Made by a program: the position numbers and the translations under genes | Part shown: positions 27,181 to 36,500 of the stretch, in pieces | Position numbering within the stretch: position 1 is the stretch's first letter | Layout of the letters: the number at the start of each line of letters is the position of its first letter | The notes under the pieces: model-generated | The model's database searches: none | What the model saw: only the letters and a program-made list of their open reading frames with translations | Told to the model about the DNA's origin: nothing | Assembly: GCF_000423665.1 (NCBI RefSeq) | Contig: NZ_AUIK01000025.1 | Location: 124,942-188,941, forward strand | From: Solirubrobacter soli DSM 22325 | GTDB lineage: Bacteria > Actinomycetota > Thermoleophilia > Solirubrobacterales > Solirubrobacteraceae | Length of the DNA: 64,000 nucleotides | Direction of reading: 5' to 3'

Positions 27181-27795
27181 GTGCTCGACGTTCTGGGAAA
27201 AGACCTGACGGTGCTCTTCGTCGGCATCAACCCGTCGCTGCGCTCGGCCGAGGTCGGCCACAACTTCGCCCGCCCCGGCAACCGGTTCTATCCCGCGCTG
27301 CACGCGGCCGGCTTCACCCCGCGTCTGCTGCGCCCCGACGAGGACGGCACGTTGCCGGACTACGGCGTCGGCATCACGAACTTCGTCGCCCGCCCCACCC
27401 GCGCCGCCGACGAGCTCTCGCGCGAGGAGCTCCGCAGCGGCGCGGCCGACCTCGACGCGCTCGTGGCGCGCCTCCGACCGCGCGTCGTCGCGGTCCTCGG
27501 CCTCGGCGCCTACCAGACCGCCTACGGTCGTCCCAAGGCGAAGATGGGCCGGCAGGCCGAGACGATCGGCGGCGGGGTGGGCGGGACTCCCGTTTTCGTC
27601 CTTCCCAACCCGAGCGGCCTCAACGCCCACTACAAGCCCGCGGACTTCGCGCGGCTGTACACCGAACTCCGTCTAGAAGCCGAGCGGATGCCGCTCGGTG
27701 ACCGTCTTCCCGTCGCGCAGGTGGTAGGTGAGGACCAGCTCGCCGTCGACGAAGTCCCCGTCGTAGACGGCGAGGATCGCGCGCCCGGTCGCTGA
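27181..27795 (+). CDS. mug: Mismatch-specific uracil-DNA glycosylase, Mug family
   Basis: 204 residues; base-excision repair of G:U and G:T mispairs. The N-terminal catalytic motif is LFVGINPSLRS, followed by GHNFARPGNRFYPALHAAGF. The second motif is LPNPSGLNAHY. The family core ends near residue 165 (FARLYTELR); the last 40 or so residues (MPLGDRLPVAQVVGEDQ...) are extra because the frame runs 123 bp into the convergent secreted-protein gene. GTG 27181 is the only good start before the catalytic motif. Confidence 0.85.
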   Translation: MLDVLGKDLTVLFVGINPSLRSAEVGHNFARPGNRFYPALHAAGFTPRLLRPDEDGTLPDYGVGITNFVARPTRAADELSREELRSGAADLDALVARLRPRVVAVLGLGAYQTAYGRPKAKMGRQAETIGGGVGGTPVFVLPNPSGLNAHYKPADFARLYTELRLEAERMPLGDRLPVAQVVGEDQLAVDEVPVVDGEDRAPGR

Positions 27796-29877
27796 CGGCA
27801 CGAGCATGCGGACGTCGCGCGGCGTGCGCAGCGTCACCCGCTCGACGTCGGCGCGGCACTGCCCGGAGACGTACGTCCGCCCCGCCAGCAGCCGGCGCTC
27901 GGTCCGCCCGACGGCGAGGAACGCGTCCTGGCCCTCGAGCTCCTCGGCGTTGCCGCCGCCCCAGCCGATGTCACAGGGCCGCTCGGCGTTCGGCTTGGTC
28001 TCGAGCGGCCGGCACGACTCGCTGCGCAACGCGCCGCCGCCGGTGAACAGCCCGAGCCGCAGGTCGACCGTGCCCGCCCGGTCGCCGACGGCCCGCGCCG
28101 GCCCGACCACGCAGGGCACGCCTTGCTCGGTCTGTGCGACCTGCATCGCCCAGTGCGGGCCGCCCGACGGGTCGGGCGCCGGCGCCTCGAGCGCCTCGGT
28201 GCCGGCGATCGGCGTCGGGAACGTGAACCGCTTCGTGATGAAGGTCGGCAGCTCGCCCTGCCCGCTCCGCAGCGTCTTGCCCCCGCCGGTCACCGTCAGC
28301 GCGCCCGCCCGCGCGTCGGCCCCGCCGAGCCGCAGGAACGCGCCGTCGTTGACCTTCGCCGCGCCGTCCGCGCTCCCGGTCCCGCTGACCGTCGCCTCCT
28401 TCGCGCCCGGGATGTACCCCCACACCACCGAGCCGGTGAAGGTCGGCGCCGCGACGTCCGCCAGCCCGAGCGTCGACGCGATCGTGCCGACCGGCGTCTG
28501 CCGCTTGAGCGCCGTGCACTGCAGCAGCGGGTACTCGTTGTCGACCGGCCGGAACTGCCCGTCCGCGTAGACCCACCCGACCGTCGCGCCGCGCAGGCGG
28601 CCGAGCTGGACGCAGCGGCTGCGCCCGATCCGCCGCGCGCCCGCGAGCGACCGCGTCGGCTCCTCCACGACGACGCGGTCGGCGTCGAACTGCCGCAGCA
28701 CCCACGGCAGCCCGCCGGCAGGATCGTCGAGCGTGACCGCGAGCTTGGAGCTCGTGATCCGGTACTGGACCCACCCCGGCGCGTAGCTGCCGTCGTCCAA
28801 CCGGCCCGGGGCGACCTCGCCGACCGGGACGCTCGCCGCCGAGGCCCGCGCCTGCTTCGGCGGCGTGACCGTGCCGAACGACGACCCGTAGCGCTTCCCG
28901 TCGATCACCACGTGCACCGACGCCGCTCGCGTCGACGGCGGCAGGAACACGAGGAACCCTCCGTTGAGCCGCGGCGCGGTCCGCACCCGCAGCGAGCCGG
29001 CGATGACCGTGATCCGCTTGGCGTCGCGGGCGATCCCCCAGACCGCCACCCGCGCCGGATGGTGGTTCCAGTTGCCCGCCAGGTAGTTCCGCGACGGCCC
29101 GGCACCGCTCAGACGCCGGGTGGCGAAGTACAGGGCGCGATGCTTGACGCCCCGCCGTGCGGGCTCGAGTCCGCACACCGGGGTCGAGCTGACGTTCGCG
29201 TCACCCGGCACCGAGCGCGCGGTCGCGAAGAGCACGCACGTCCGCTGCAGCTTCGCCGCGCGCGAGCCGCCGAACCCGAACGCCTCGAGCTTCCACGCCC
29301 GCCCGCCATAGGGATCGGCGACGACGAACCCGTGCTTCGCCGCGAAGGACTGCGTGCGCTCCGAGCCGTCCGCCCGCGCGATCGTCACGCTCGGCTGCGC
29401 ATCCTCCGGATAGCCGCGCAGCACCGCCACGAATGCGCCCTCGGCCGTGTGCGGCACCACCTGCGTCCTCCCGCCCGCCACGGCGATGCTGACCCGCGTG
29501 ACCCCCGCGCCCGCGACGCCGTACACGACCGTCCGCACGTTCTCGACCTGCCGCGCCGCGAACACCCGCGCGCCGAGCAGCGTCCCCGGCTCTCCGCACG
29601 CGTCCACGTTGGGCTCCGGCAGCACGCGGAACGTGCCGTCGAGCCCCTCCAGGCCGAACGCGTCGTCACTCACCTGCCCCACGGTGCTGCACTGCAGCCC
29701 GGTCTCCGAGCGCGCGAGCCGCAACGTCCACGCGGGCTGCCCGCTCTCCGGATCGGCGGCGCGCAGCGTGGTCACGGCGCTGCTCGCGGGAGCGACCCGC
29801 TGTTCAGGTGTGGTGTCGGTGGGCGCGACAGGCGCGATCAGCGCAGCGCCGAGGGCTACGGCGGAAAGTAGGGCCAT
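27673..29877 (-). CDS. Large secreted protein of unknown function with three repeat units
   Basis: 734 residues, with a hydrophobic signal at the N-terminus (LLSAVALGAALIAPVAP). No known family recognised. Three stretches share a pattern: a Pro-Trp motif (ESGQPAWTLRLARSETGLQC, DPAGGLPWVLRQFDADRV, PSGGPHWAMQVAQTEQGVPC) followed by a Cys and a G-rich strand region, at residues about 40, 385 and 560. Paired cysteines suggest disulfides outside the cell. It may be beta-rich. Its 3' end overlaps the convergent mug gene by 123 bp. The ATG at 29877 has no clear ribosome-binding sequence. Confidence 0.7.
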   Translation of the reverse strand: MALLSAVALGAALIAPVAPTDTTPEQRVAPASSAVTTLRAADPESGQPAWTLRLARSETGLQCSTVGQVSDDAFGLEGLDGTFRVLPEPNVDACGEPGTLLGARVFAARQVENVRTVVYGVAGAGVTRVSIAVAGGRTQVVPHTAEGAFVAVLRGYPEDAQPSVTIARADGSERTQSFAAKHGFVVADPYGGRAWKLEAFGFGGSRAAKLQRTCVLFATARSVPGDANVSSTPVCGLEPARRGVKHRALYFATRRLSGAGPSRNYLAGNWNHHPARVAVWGIARDAKRITVIAGSLRVRTAPRLNGGFLVFLPPSTRAASVHVVIDGKRYGSSFGTVTPPKQARASAASVPVGEVAPGRLDDGSYAPGWVQYRITSSKLAVTLDDPAGGLPWVLRQFDADRVVVEEPTRSLAGARRIGRSRCVQLGRLRGATVGWVYADGQFRPVDNEYPLLQCTALKRQTPVGTIASTLGLADVAAPTFTGSVVWGYIPGAKEATVSGTGSADGAAKVNDGAFLRLGGADARAGALTVTGGGKTLRSGQGELPTFITKRFTFPTPIAGTEALEAPAPDPSGGPHWAMQVAQTEQGVPCVVGPARAVGDRAGTVDLRLGLFTGGGALRSESCRPLETKPNAERPCDIGWGGGNAEELEGQDAFLAVGRTERRLLAGRTYVSGQCRADVERVTLRTPRDVRMLVPSATGRAILAVYDGDFVDGELVLTYHLRDGKTVTERHPLGF

Positions 29878-29898
29878 CGCCCATTAGTTGCGCGAGCC

Positions 29899-29968
29899 CT
29901 GAGTTTTGTGACCGGCCTGTCAGTACGAGCAGTCCTTCGCTCCCCGGACCCAGTCAGGTCAAACTCAG
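29899..29968. other. Imperfect long-range inverted repeat
   Basis: CTGAGTTT plus GACC (29899-29913, with three extra bases between) mirrors GGTCAAACTCAG (29957-29968). It spans most of the gap between two minus-strand genes and covers the stop of the upstream one. It may be a terminator or leader structure. Confidence 0.35.
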
Positions 29969-32274
29969 ACTGGCTCTTCGGCTGGGTTGCTCGGTCTCAA
30001 CGAGACGGGGGCGCTGTGCAGGGCGCGCAGGCGCACCTCGCGCCAGGAGAGGCCTTCCTTGACCAGCGCGGGCGTGCCCATGATCACCGCGGTCGCGACC
30101 TCCACGGCCTGCAGGATGATCCCGTAGCCGAGCGCCTGGGCGGGCGCGACGCCGTAGGCGCCGACGAGCACCGCCATGCACGCCGCCTGGAAGACGCCGA
30201 GGTTGGAGGGAGTGACCGGCAGGACCGCGGTGACGTTGACCGCGAACAGGATCGCCGCCGCGGCGCCCAGATCGGCCTTGTGCTCGAGCCCGAGCGCGAC
30301 CAGGAGCACGTAGCAGGACACCCACTGCAGCGCCCAGGCGGACAACTGCATCGAGATCGCGATCGTCCCCTCGCGCGGGCGCATGAAGACGGTCAGGCCG
30401 GAGCGCACGCGGGAGGCCGCGTCGCGGCCCTGCGCCACCCACTTGGCCACGCGCGCCGAGCGCGACGGCAGCCCGCTGCGGATCAGCGCCGGCGCGACCA
30501 GCACGGCCACGAGCAGGATCAGCGGCGCCAGCCCGTACCAGAGCAGCGCCTGCTGGCGGCCCGCGAAGAGCCCGATCGTGGTGAACATCACCGCGCCGAG
30601 GATCACCAGCGCGAGCACGTTGATCAGCGTCTGCGAGACGAGCGTGCCGAGCACGACCGGCAAGCGGTCGCGCGCACGCCCCAGGCGCCGCGCCACCACG
30701 AGCGCGCGCGACGGCTCGCCGAGCCGCGCCGGCAGCGTCGCCGACATCAGGACCCCGATCGTGGTGCCCTGGACGGCGTCGACCACGCGCGGCCGGGCGT
30801 CCGGCATCGCCGCCTTCAAGATCGCGTGCCAGGAGACGGCGCGCAGCAGCATCGACGCGCACATCAGCGCCAGGCCGAACAGCACCCAGGACGGCTGCGA
30901 GCGCACCAGCGTGTCCCCGATCCGGCTCAGCCCGATGTGCTGGACGGCGAGGTAGGAGCCGACGACGGTCGCGAGCCCGGCGCCGCCGAGCAGCGCGCGC
31001 CGCGCGAGGCGCGTCTTGCGCCCGCCCGCCGGGACCGGCTCCAGCGAAGGCAGGCGTCGCGCCGGGATCCGCTCGAGGCCGTCCGCGGGCTTGAGGCCGA
31101 TCCTGACCGCCGCCCGCTCGGTCGCGGTCTCCGGCTGCGGGACGACCTGCGCGTCCTCGTAGGCCGAGGCGACCTGCGCGGCGATCCGCGGCCACGTGTA
31201 GCGCTCGGCGCTACGGCCGGCATGCGCGGCCAGCGCCTCGACCCGCGCGGGGTCGATCGCGAGGTCGCGCAGGGTCTCGGCGAGCACCGTGGCGTCGCCG
31301 CGCGGGACCAGGAGGCCGTCGCGGCCGTGGGCGACGACGTCGCGGTAGCCGGCGATGTCCGACGCGACGACCGGGCGGCCGGCCGCGAACGCCTCGGTCA
31401 GCACCATCCCGAAGGACTCGCCGCCGAGCGACGGCGCGCACAGCAGGTCGGCCGAGCGCAGCGCGGCCTCCTTGGCGGCGTCGTCGATGCGGCCGAGCGC
31501 GGTCACGCCGTCGGCCTCGACCAGCAGCGGCGCCAGCTCCTCGGCGGTCGAGCCGATCACGATCAGCTCGGCGGGGACCTCGCGGCGCAGCGCCTCGAAC
31601 GCGCGCAGCAGCACGGGCAGGCCCTTGCGCTCGACGGCCTGACCGACGAACGCGATCCGCAGCGGTTCGCCGGGACCACGGCGGCGCGGCTCCGGCACCC
31701 CGTTCTCCGGCATCACGACGCCGTTGGGGATGATCCGGTAGCGCCCGCCGTAGAAGCGCCGGCCGGTCCACGCGGCGGCCTCCGACACGGCGATCCGCAC
31801 GTTCAGGTGATTGAGCTTGCGCCGGGCCCCGAGCAGCGCCGCGACCTTGTGCGGCGGAACCGACTCCGAATAGCAGTGGAACGTCCCGACAAGTGGCGCG
31901 TTGCCGCTCGTCAGAGCGTCCCATCCGATGGTCGGCGCGACCGGCTCATGGATGTGAACGACGTCGAAACCGCCTGCTCGCAGCTCCCTGCGCAGCTTCG
32001 CGACGCCCGACGGCGTGCCCGCCAGGTTGGAGACCGCACCGTTGGACGGCCACCCGATCGTCCCGCCCAGCGGCACCAGCCAGTCCGGCACATCGCGCAC
32101 CTGAGGCCGCGCCCCACGGTGCATCCAGGCGGTCCGGCGGCGGTCGGGATCGAACGGCGCGAGCACCTTGACGTCGTGGCCGGCCCGGTCCAACTCACCG
32201 GCAAGGGCCTCGATATGGCGGGTTACACCGCCCGGGTATGTCCACGAGTACGGGGATACAAGGGCCACCCGCAT
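29965..32274 (-). CDS. GT4 glycosyltransferase fused to a flippase-like membrane domain
   Basis: 769 residues in two parts. Residues 1-about 380 are a GT-B family 4 glycosyltransferase like the phosphatidylinositol mannosyltransferase PimA (SPYSWTYPGGVTRHIEAL at the donor cleft, FVGQAVERKGLPVLL, and the EX7E motif in PSLGGESFGMVLTEAFAAG). After a linker (RIPARRLPSLEPVPAGGRK), residues about 440-750 form roughly eight membrane helices of the lysylphosphatidylglycerol-synthase/AglD type (UPF0104: SATLPARLGEPSRAL, TPSNLGVFQAACMAVLV). A plausible role is making a glycolipid and moving it across the membrane. TAGGAT lies six bases before ATG 32274. Confidence 0.88.
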   Translation of the reverse strand: MRVALVSPYSWTYPGGVTRHIEALAGELDRAGHDVKVLAPFDPDRRRTAWMHRGARPQVRDVPDWLVPLGGTIGWPSNGAVSNLAGTPSGVAKLRRELRAGGFDVVHIHEPVAPTIGWDALTSGNAPLVGTFHCYSESVPPHKVAALLGARRKLNHLNVRIAVSEAAAWTGRRFYGGRYRIIPNGVVMPENGVPEPRRRGPGEPLRIAFVGQAVERKGLPVLLRAFEALRREVPAELIVIGSTAEELAPLLVEADGVTALGRIDDAAKEAALRSADLLCAPSLGGESFGMVLTEAFAAGRPVVASDIAGYRDVVAHGRDGLLVPRGDATVLAETLRDLAIDPARVEALAAHAGRSAERYTWPRIAAQVASAYEDAQVVPQPETATERAAVRIGLKPADGLERIPARRLPSLEPVPAGGRKTRLARRALLGGAGLATVVGSYLAVQHIGLSRIGDTLVRSQPSWVLFGLALMCASMLLRAVSWHAILKAAMPDARPRVVDAVQGTTIGVLMSATLPARLGEPSRALVVARRLGRARDRLPVVLGTLVSQTLINVLALVILGAVMFTTIGLFAGRQQALLWYGLAPLILLVAVLVAPALIRSGLPSRSARVAKWVAQGRDAASRVRSGLTVFMRPREGTIAISMQLSAWALQWVSCYVLLVALGLEHKADLGAAAAILFAVNVTAVLPVTPSNLGVFQAACMAVLVGAYGVAPAQALGYGIILQAVEVATAVIMGTPALVKEGLSWREVRLRALHSAPVSLRPSNPAEEPV

Positions 32275-32280
32275 CCCGCG

Positions 32281-32286
32281 ATCCTA
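32281..32286 (-). promoter_or_regulatory. Putative -10 box (TAGGAT) of glycosyltransferase fusion gene
   Basis: TAGGAT on the minus strand is separated from ATG 32274 by six bases and no ribosome-binding sequence is present, so a leaderless mRNA is expected. Confidence 0.5.
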
Positions 32287-32349
32287 TGAAACGTGAACGA
32301 CGGGTCCGGTACGGCTAACCGCTCTTCACCTATCCTGACTCCCCGAGAT

Positions 32350-33036
32350 ATGCCTGAGCGCCAGTTCGTCAAATACACGTTTCTGAAGGTGGACCCGGCC
32401 TGGCGGCGCCTGGATCCGAGCGAGCGCGAGGTTCACAAGCGCGAGGTCATGGCCGCCTGCGAGGACTTCGGGCAGGATCGGCTCCTGCGCGCTTTCTCGC
32501 TGGTGGGTACGAGAGGTGACGCCGACCTGCTCCTGCTCAGTCAGGCGAGCAACCTCGAGCGCATCCACGAGTTCCACGTCGTGCTGGCCCAGACGGGCCT
32601 GATGGCGTGGGCGACGACGTCCTACAGCTTCCTGGCGATGACCAAGCCGTCCGAGTACTCGGACGAGTCCCGCCTCGAGGTCCGCCCCGCGCACTCGAAG
32701 TACCTGTTCGTCTACCCCTTCGTCAAGACCCGCGAGTGGTACGGGATCGACCCGAAGGAGCGCTGGCGGATCATGCAGGAGCACATCCGCGTCGGGCGCG
32801 AGTACCCCAGCATCGACCTCAACACGAGCTATTCGTTCGGGCTCGACGACCAGGAGTTCGTCGTCGCGTTCGAGGGCGACGAGCCGGCGGTCTTCCTCGA
32901 CCTCGTCCAGCGCCTGCGCACCACCGAGGCGAGCGCCTACACCAAGCGCGACACCCCCACGTTCACCTGCGTGGCGATGTCGGTCGAGCGCGCGCTCAAC
33001 GCGCTCGACGGCGCGGTCGTGCACGCGGCCACCTGA
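32350..33036 (+). CDS. hemQ: Coproheme decarboxylase / chlorite-dismutase family (HemQ)
   Basis: 228 residues, the usual size for actinobacterial HemQ (ChdC), which decarboxylates coproheme III to heme b in the coproporphyrin-dependent pathway. Family features are the N-terminal FVKYTFLKVDPAWRRL, LLLSQASNLERIHEF, SKYLFVYPFVKTREWYG with the conserved Tyr, and MQEHIRVGREYPSIDLNTSYSFG with the heme-ligand His region. The sequence lacks chlorite-dismutase signal features and is cytoplasmic. ATG 32350 is chosen; TATCCT (32331-32336) is a possible -10 box. No other heme gene is in the window. Confidence 0.85.
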   Translation: MPERQFVKYTFLKVDPAWRRLDPSEREVHKREVMAACEDFGQDRLLRAFSLVGTRGDADLLLLSQASNLERIHEFHVVLAQTGLMAWATTSYSFLAMTKPSEYSDESRLEVRPAHSKYLFVYPFVKTREWYGIDPKERWRIMQEHIRVGREYPSIDLNTSYSFGLDDQEFVVAFEGDEPAVFLDLVQRLRTTEASAYTKRDTPTFTCVAMSVERALNALDGAVVHAAT

Positions 33037-33079
33037 CCTGAGCTTGACCCGCGGGCGGCGCGGGGAGAGGATCGGCCCT

Positions 33080-33535
33080 ATGGACCCGATCTCGCTGATC
33101 GTCGCCGCCGTCGCCGCGGGCGCGGCCGCCGGTCTGAAGGACACGGCGGCCAGCGCCGTGAAGGACGCCTACGCGGCGCTGAAGGGGCTCCTCTCCAAGC
33201 GCGGCGTCGACGTGGGGGCGGTCGAGCGCAAGCCCGAGTCCGAGCCCAAGCGCGACTCACTGGCCGAGGATCTCAAGGACGGCGCGGCGGGGGACGACGT
33301 GGCCGTCCTGGAGGCGGCGCAGCGGGTGATCGACGAGGTCCGCGCCAACGACGCGGCCGCGGCGAAGGCGGTCGGCGTCGACCTCGACGAGGTCCACGCG
33401 GCGTTCATCCGGATCGCGGACATCAAGGCGCGCGGCAACGCGACGGCGGTCGATCTCGATCACGTGACGACCACGGGCGGCATCGACATCAGCGGCGTCG
33501 ACGTCGACTCCGGAGCGTCACCGGAACGCCCTTAG
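33080..33535 (+). CDS. N-terminal part of a split STAND system protein
   Basis: 151 residues: MDPISLIVAAVAAGAAAGLK begins an N-terminal helical domain that, in actinobacteria, I recall next to or fused with STAND/NACHT-type NTPases. A helical linker (DVAVLEAAQRVIDEVRAND...DEVHAAFIRIADIKARGN) and a beta-like tail (VTTTGGIDISGVDVDSG) follow. GGGGAGAGG lies nine bases before the ATG. It stops at 33535, but the -1 frame stays open, GC3-biased and coding-like through the next 220 bp into the P-loop, so this is probably the front of one larger protein. See the next entry. Confidence 0.65.
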   Translation: MDPISLIVAAVAAGAAAGLKDTAASAVKDAYAALKGLLSKRGVDVGAVERKPESEPKRDSLAEDLKDGAAGDDVAVLEAAQRVIDEVRANDAAAAKAVGVDLDEVHAAFIRIADIKARGNATAVDLDHVTTTGGIDISGVDVDSGASPERP

Positions 33536-36500
33536 AAGGCGCGTCGGCACCGGCGCCGGCGCGCTTCCACCTTCACGACCTCGACGTCGGCGGCGACCTC
33601 AGCCTGACGGTCTACCAGGGTCCGGGCTACCCCCGCACGCAGTACCTCGCCGACATCGCCGACCTGCTGGCCTTCTATCGCAAGCGGTTCGTCGCGCGGG
33701 AGGACGAGCTGGCCTTCATCGGAGGCCACGTCAATCGCGCCGCGCCGGGCTACGTGCTGGTCGAGGCGCGCGGCGGCTTCGGCAAGTCGGCGCTGCTCGC
33801 GCAGCTCGTCGACCGCCTCGGCGCCGCCGACCGGCCCGGGCCACGGCCGACCATGGCCTGCTTCTTCATCCGCGCCGACGGGGCCCGCAACACGGCGGTC
33901 GCGTTCCTGCAGGCGATCAACGCGCAGCTGCTCGACGCGCTCGGCGCGCAGGGCGGAACACCACCCGGCGTGATCGAGCTGCGGGCGCAGGCGAGCGAGC
34001 TGTGGGCCGCCGCGGTCGCCCGCGCGACGATCGAGCGGCCGCTGCTGCTGATCGTCGACGGGCTGGACGAGATGGCCGCCGAGGAGATCGCGATCGCCGA
34101 CCTGCTGCCGACGGCGCTCGGCCCGCACGTCCACGTCGTCGTCTCATCGCGGACGGAGCCGGACCCGCGCGGCGCCGTCCCCCCGGAGCATCCGCTGCAG
34201 CGCGCCGCCGTCCTCGAGCTCGCGGCGTTCGGCGTCACCGCGATCGGGAGCCTCCTCGACCGCTACGGCCTCGACCCGGCGAGCGCCGGCCGCATCCTCG
34301 CCCTGACCCGCGGCGAGCCCCTGTTCGCGCGCTTCGTGTGCGAGGCGATCGCCGAGCACGGCGCCGGCGAGCTCGACCGGCTCGAGCACGACCCGCCGGA
34401 CGACGCCGACGACTACTTCGCCCGGCAGCTGCAGCGGCTCGCCGAGGCCGAGCTCGGCGACGTCTCCTGGCGGCTGCTCGGCGCGCTCGTCGTCGCGCAC
34501 GGCGGCATGACCGAGGAGGAGCTCGCCGAGGTGCTCGAGCAGCCGCGCCGCTCGCTCCGGGCCGCCTTGCGCCCGGTGCGGCGCTTCCTGATCGGCCCGG
34601 AGCGCCTGGACATCTTCCATCACAGCCTCCGGGGCCTCGTCGCCGGCGAGTTCTCGGCCGCCGAGCTGAACGAGCTGCGGACCGTGTTCGCCGGCTGGTG
34701 TCGCACCTACGGGACGCGCGGGTGGCCGCCCGAAACCCCCGTCTACGTCCTCGAGCACTGCGCCGACCACTACGCCGAGACCGATCCGCCGAGCGCGGTC
34801 GCGCTTCCGGACCGTGCCTGGCTGACGCGCCAGCGCGACCGGTTCGGTGCCGCGACCGGGTTCATCCGCGACGTGGCGACGGCGATCGAGCTCGCCGACG
34901 GCGACGCGCCGGCGCGGGTCCGGCTGTGCCTGATCGGCGGCAACGCCGTGTCGGCCGCGAGCACGATCCCAACGCCGGCGCTGCGCGTCCTCGCCCGCTG
35001 CGGCGGAGCCGAGGAGGCCCGCGCCCGCGCGGACCTCGCCGTCTCGGCGACCAAGCGGGCCGCCGCGCTCGGCGCCGTGGCGCGCGGCACGGACGCCGCA
35101 CGAGCGATCCTGGCCGATGCCATCGAGCAGCTCGCCGTCGCGGAGTTCAAGTTCAACGACTTCGTGCAGGTGCTCTTCGACCTCGTCGACACCGCCGGAG
35201 GCGACCTGCCCTTGCTGCGGCGGCTGCTGGACGTCGCCGCGTCGGCGGAGTGGGAGGACGAGCGCGCGCTGTGCCTCGCATACGTGGCCGGGCCCCTGCG
35301 CGCGGCGGGCGAGCCGGACGCGGCGGCCGCGCTCGTGCGGGCGACCCTCGACGACGCGCGTGCGCAGGAGAACGTCGACAAGACGCTGCTCGCGAACCTC
35401 GCCGTGGCCGCCGGCGCCGCCGGCCTCGACGACGCGCTGTCCGAGATCGAGGCCGGCGCGACGTCGTCGGTCGAGCTCGGCGGCCTGGCCGAGGGCTGGG
35501 CGCACGCCGGCGATCTCGAACACGCCCGCGCGCTCGCGCGCAGGATCGCCGACGGTCCCGCCGAGCACGTCGGCGACGCGCTGCGGCTGCTCCACCACCC
35601 CGGCCTGGACGAGGAGCGCGAGCTGCTCGGTGCCCGGCTCGCGGCCGCCCGCGAGGAGCTCGGCCTGCCGGAGCGCTGGACCAGCAACGAGGACCTGCGC
35701 ACGTTGGGCGCGCTCGGCCACGGCGACGCGCTCGCCGCGCTCGAGGCGCAGGTCGACGAGGACCGCAACGACACGTTCGCGGTGCTCGCCGAGGGCTACG
35801 CGCTGATGGGCGACGCGGCGGGCGCGCGGCGCTGTCTGCAGGCGCTGGACGTGGGCGACGGATCGGTCCTCGCGGCGGCCGTTGTCCCGGTGGCGGCCGC
35901 GTTGGCGGCACGCGGGCACGAGGACGACGCCCGCGCCGTGGCCGACCTCGCCCTCCCGCACGCGCGAGCGGCGGCGCGCGCGGAGGTCGCGGCCGTCCTG
36001 CTCGACCGCGGCGAGACGACGGCCGCGCTCGAGGAGGCGCGTCGCGCGATCCGCATCGCCGAGTCGATCGACGACGGCGGCGAGGCCGCGGGCGCGCTCG
36101 GCCGGCTGGCGCTGACCCTTGCCGCCGCGGGCGATCGCGCCGGCGCCGCCGCATGCGCGGACACGGCCCACGCGCGGGTCGAGCGCGTGCTCCCGGGGGC
36201 GCGGGTGTCGCGGGACGTCGACCCCGTGATCGATGCGCTCCTGGACTGCGGCCGGATCGACGACGCGCTCGCGCTCGCCGACGGCGAGTACCCCGATCTG
36301 CTCAAGCTCGCCGAGATCGCCGCGGCGATGGCACGGGCCGGCGCGACCGATCGCGCGCTGGCGCTCGCCGAGCGCGTGCTCGCCGACGCGCCCGCCGAAT
36401 ACGGGCCGAGGGCGCGGGTCGAGACCCTCTTCACGCTCGCACCCGTGTTCCGGGACAGCGGGTACGAGGACCAGGCCGAGCGGTGCATCGGGCTCGCAGA

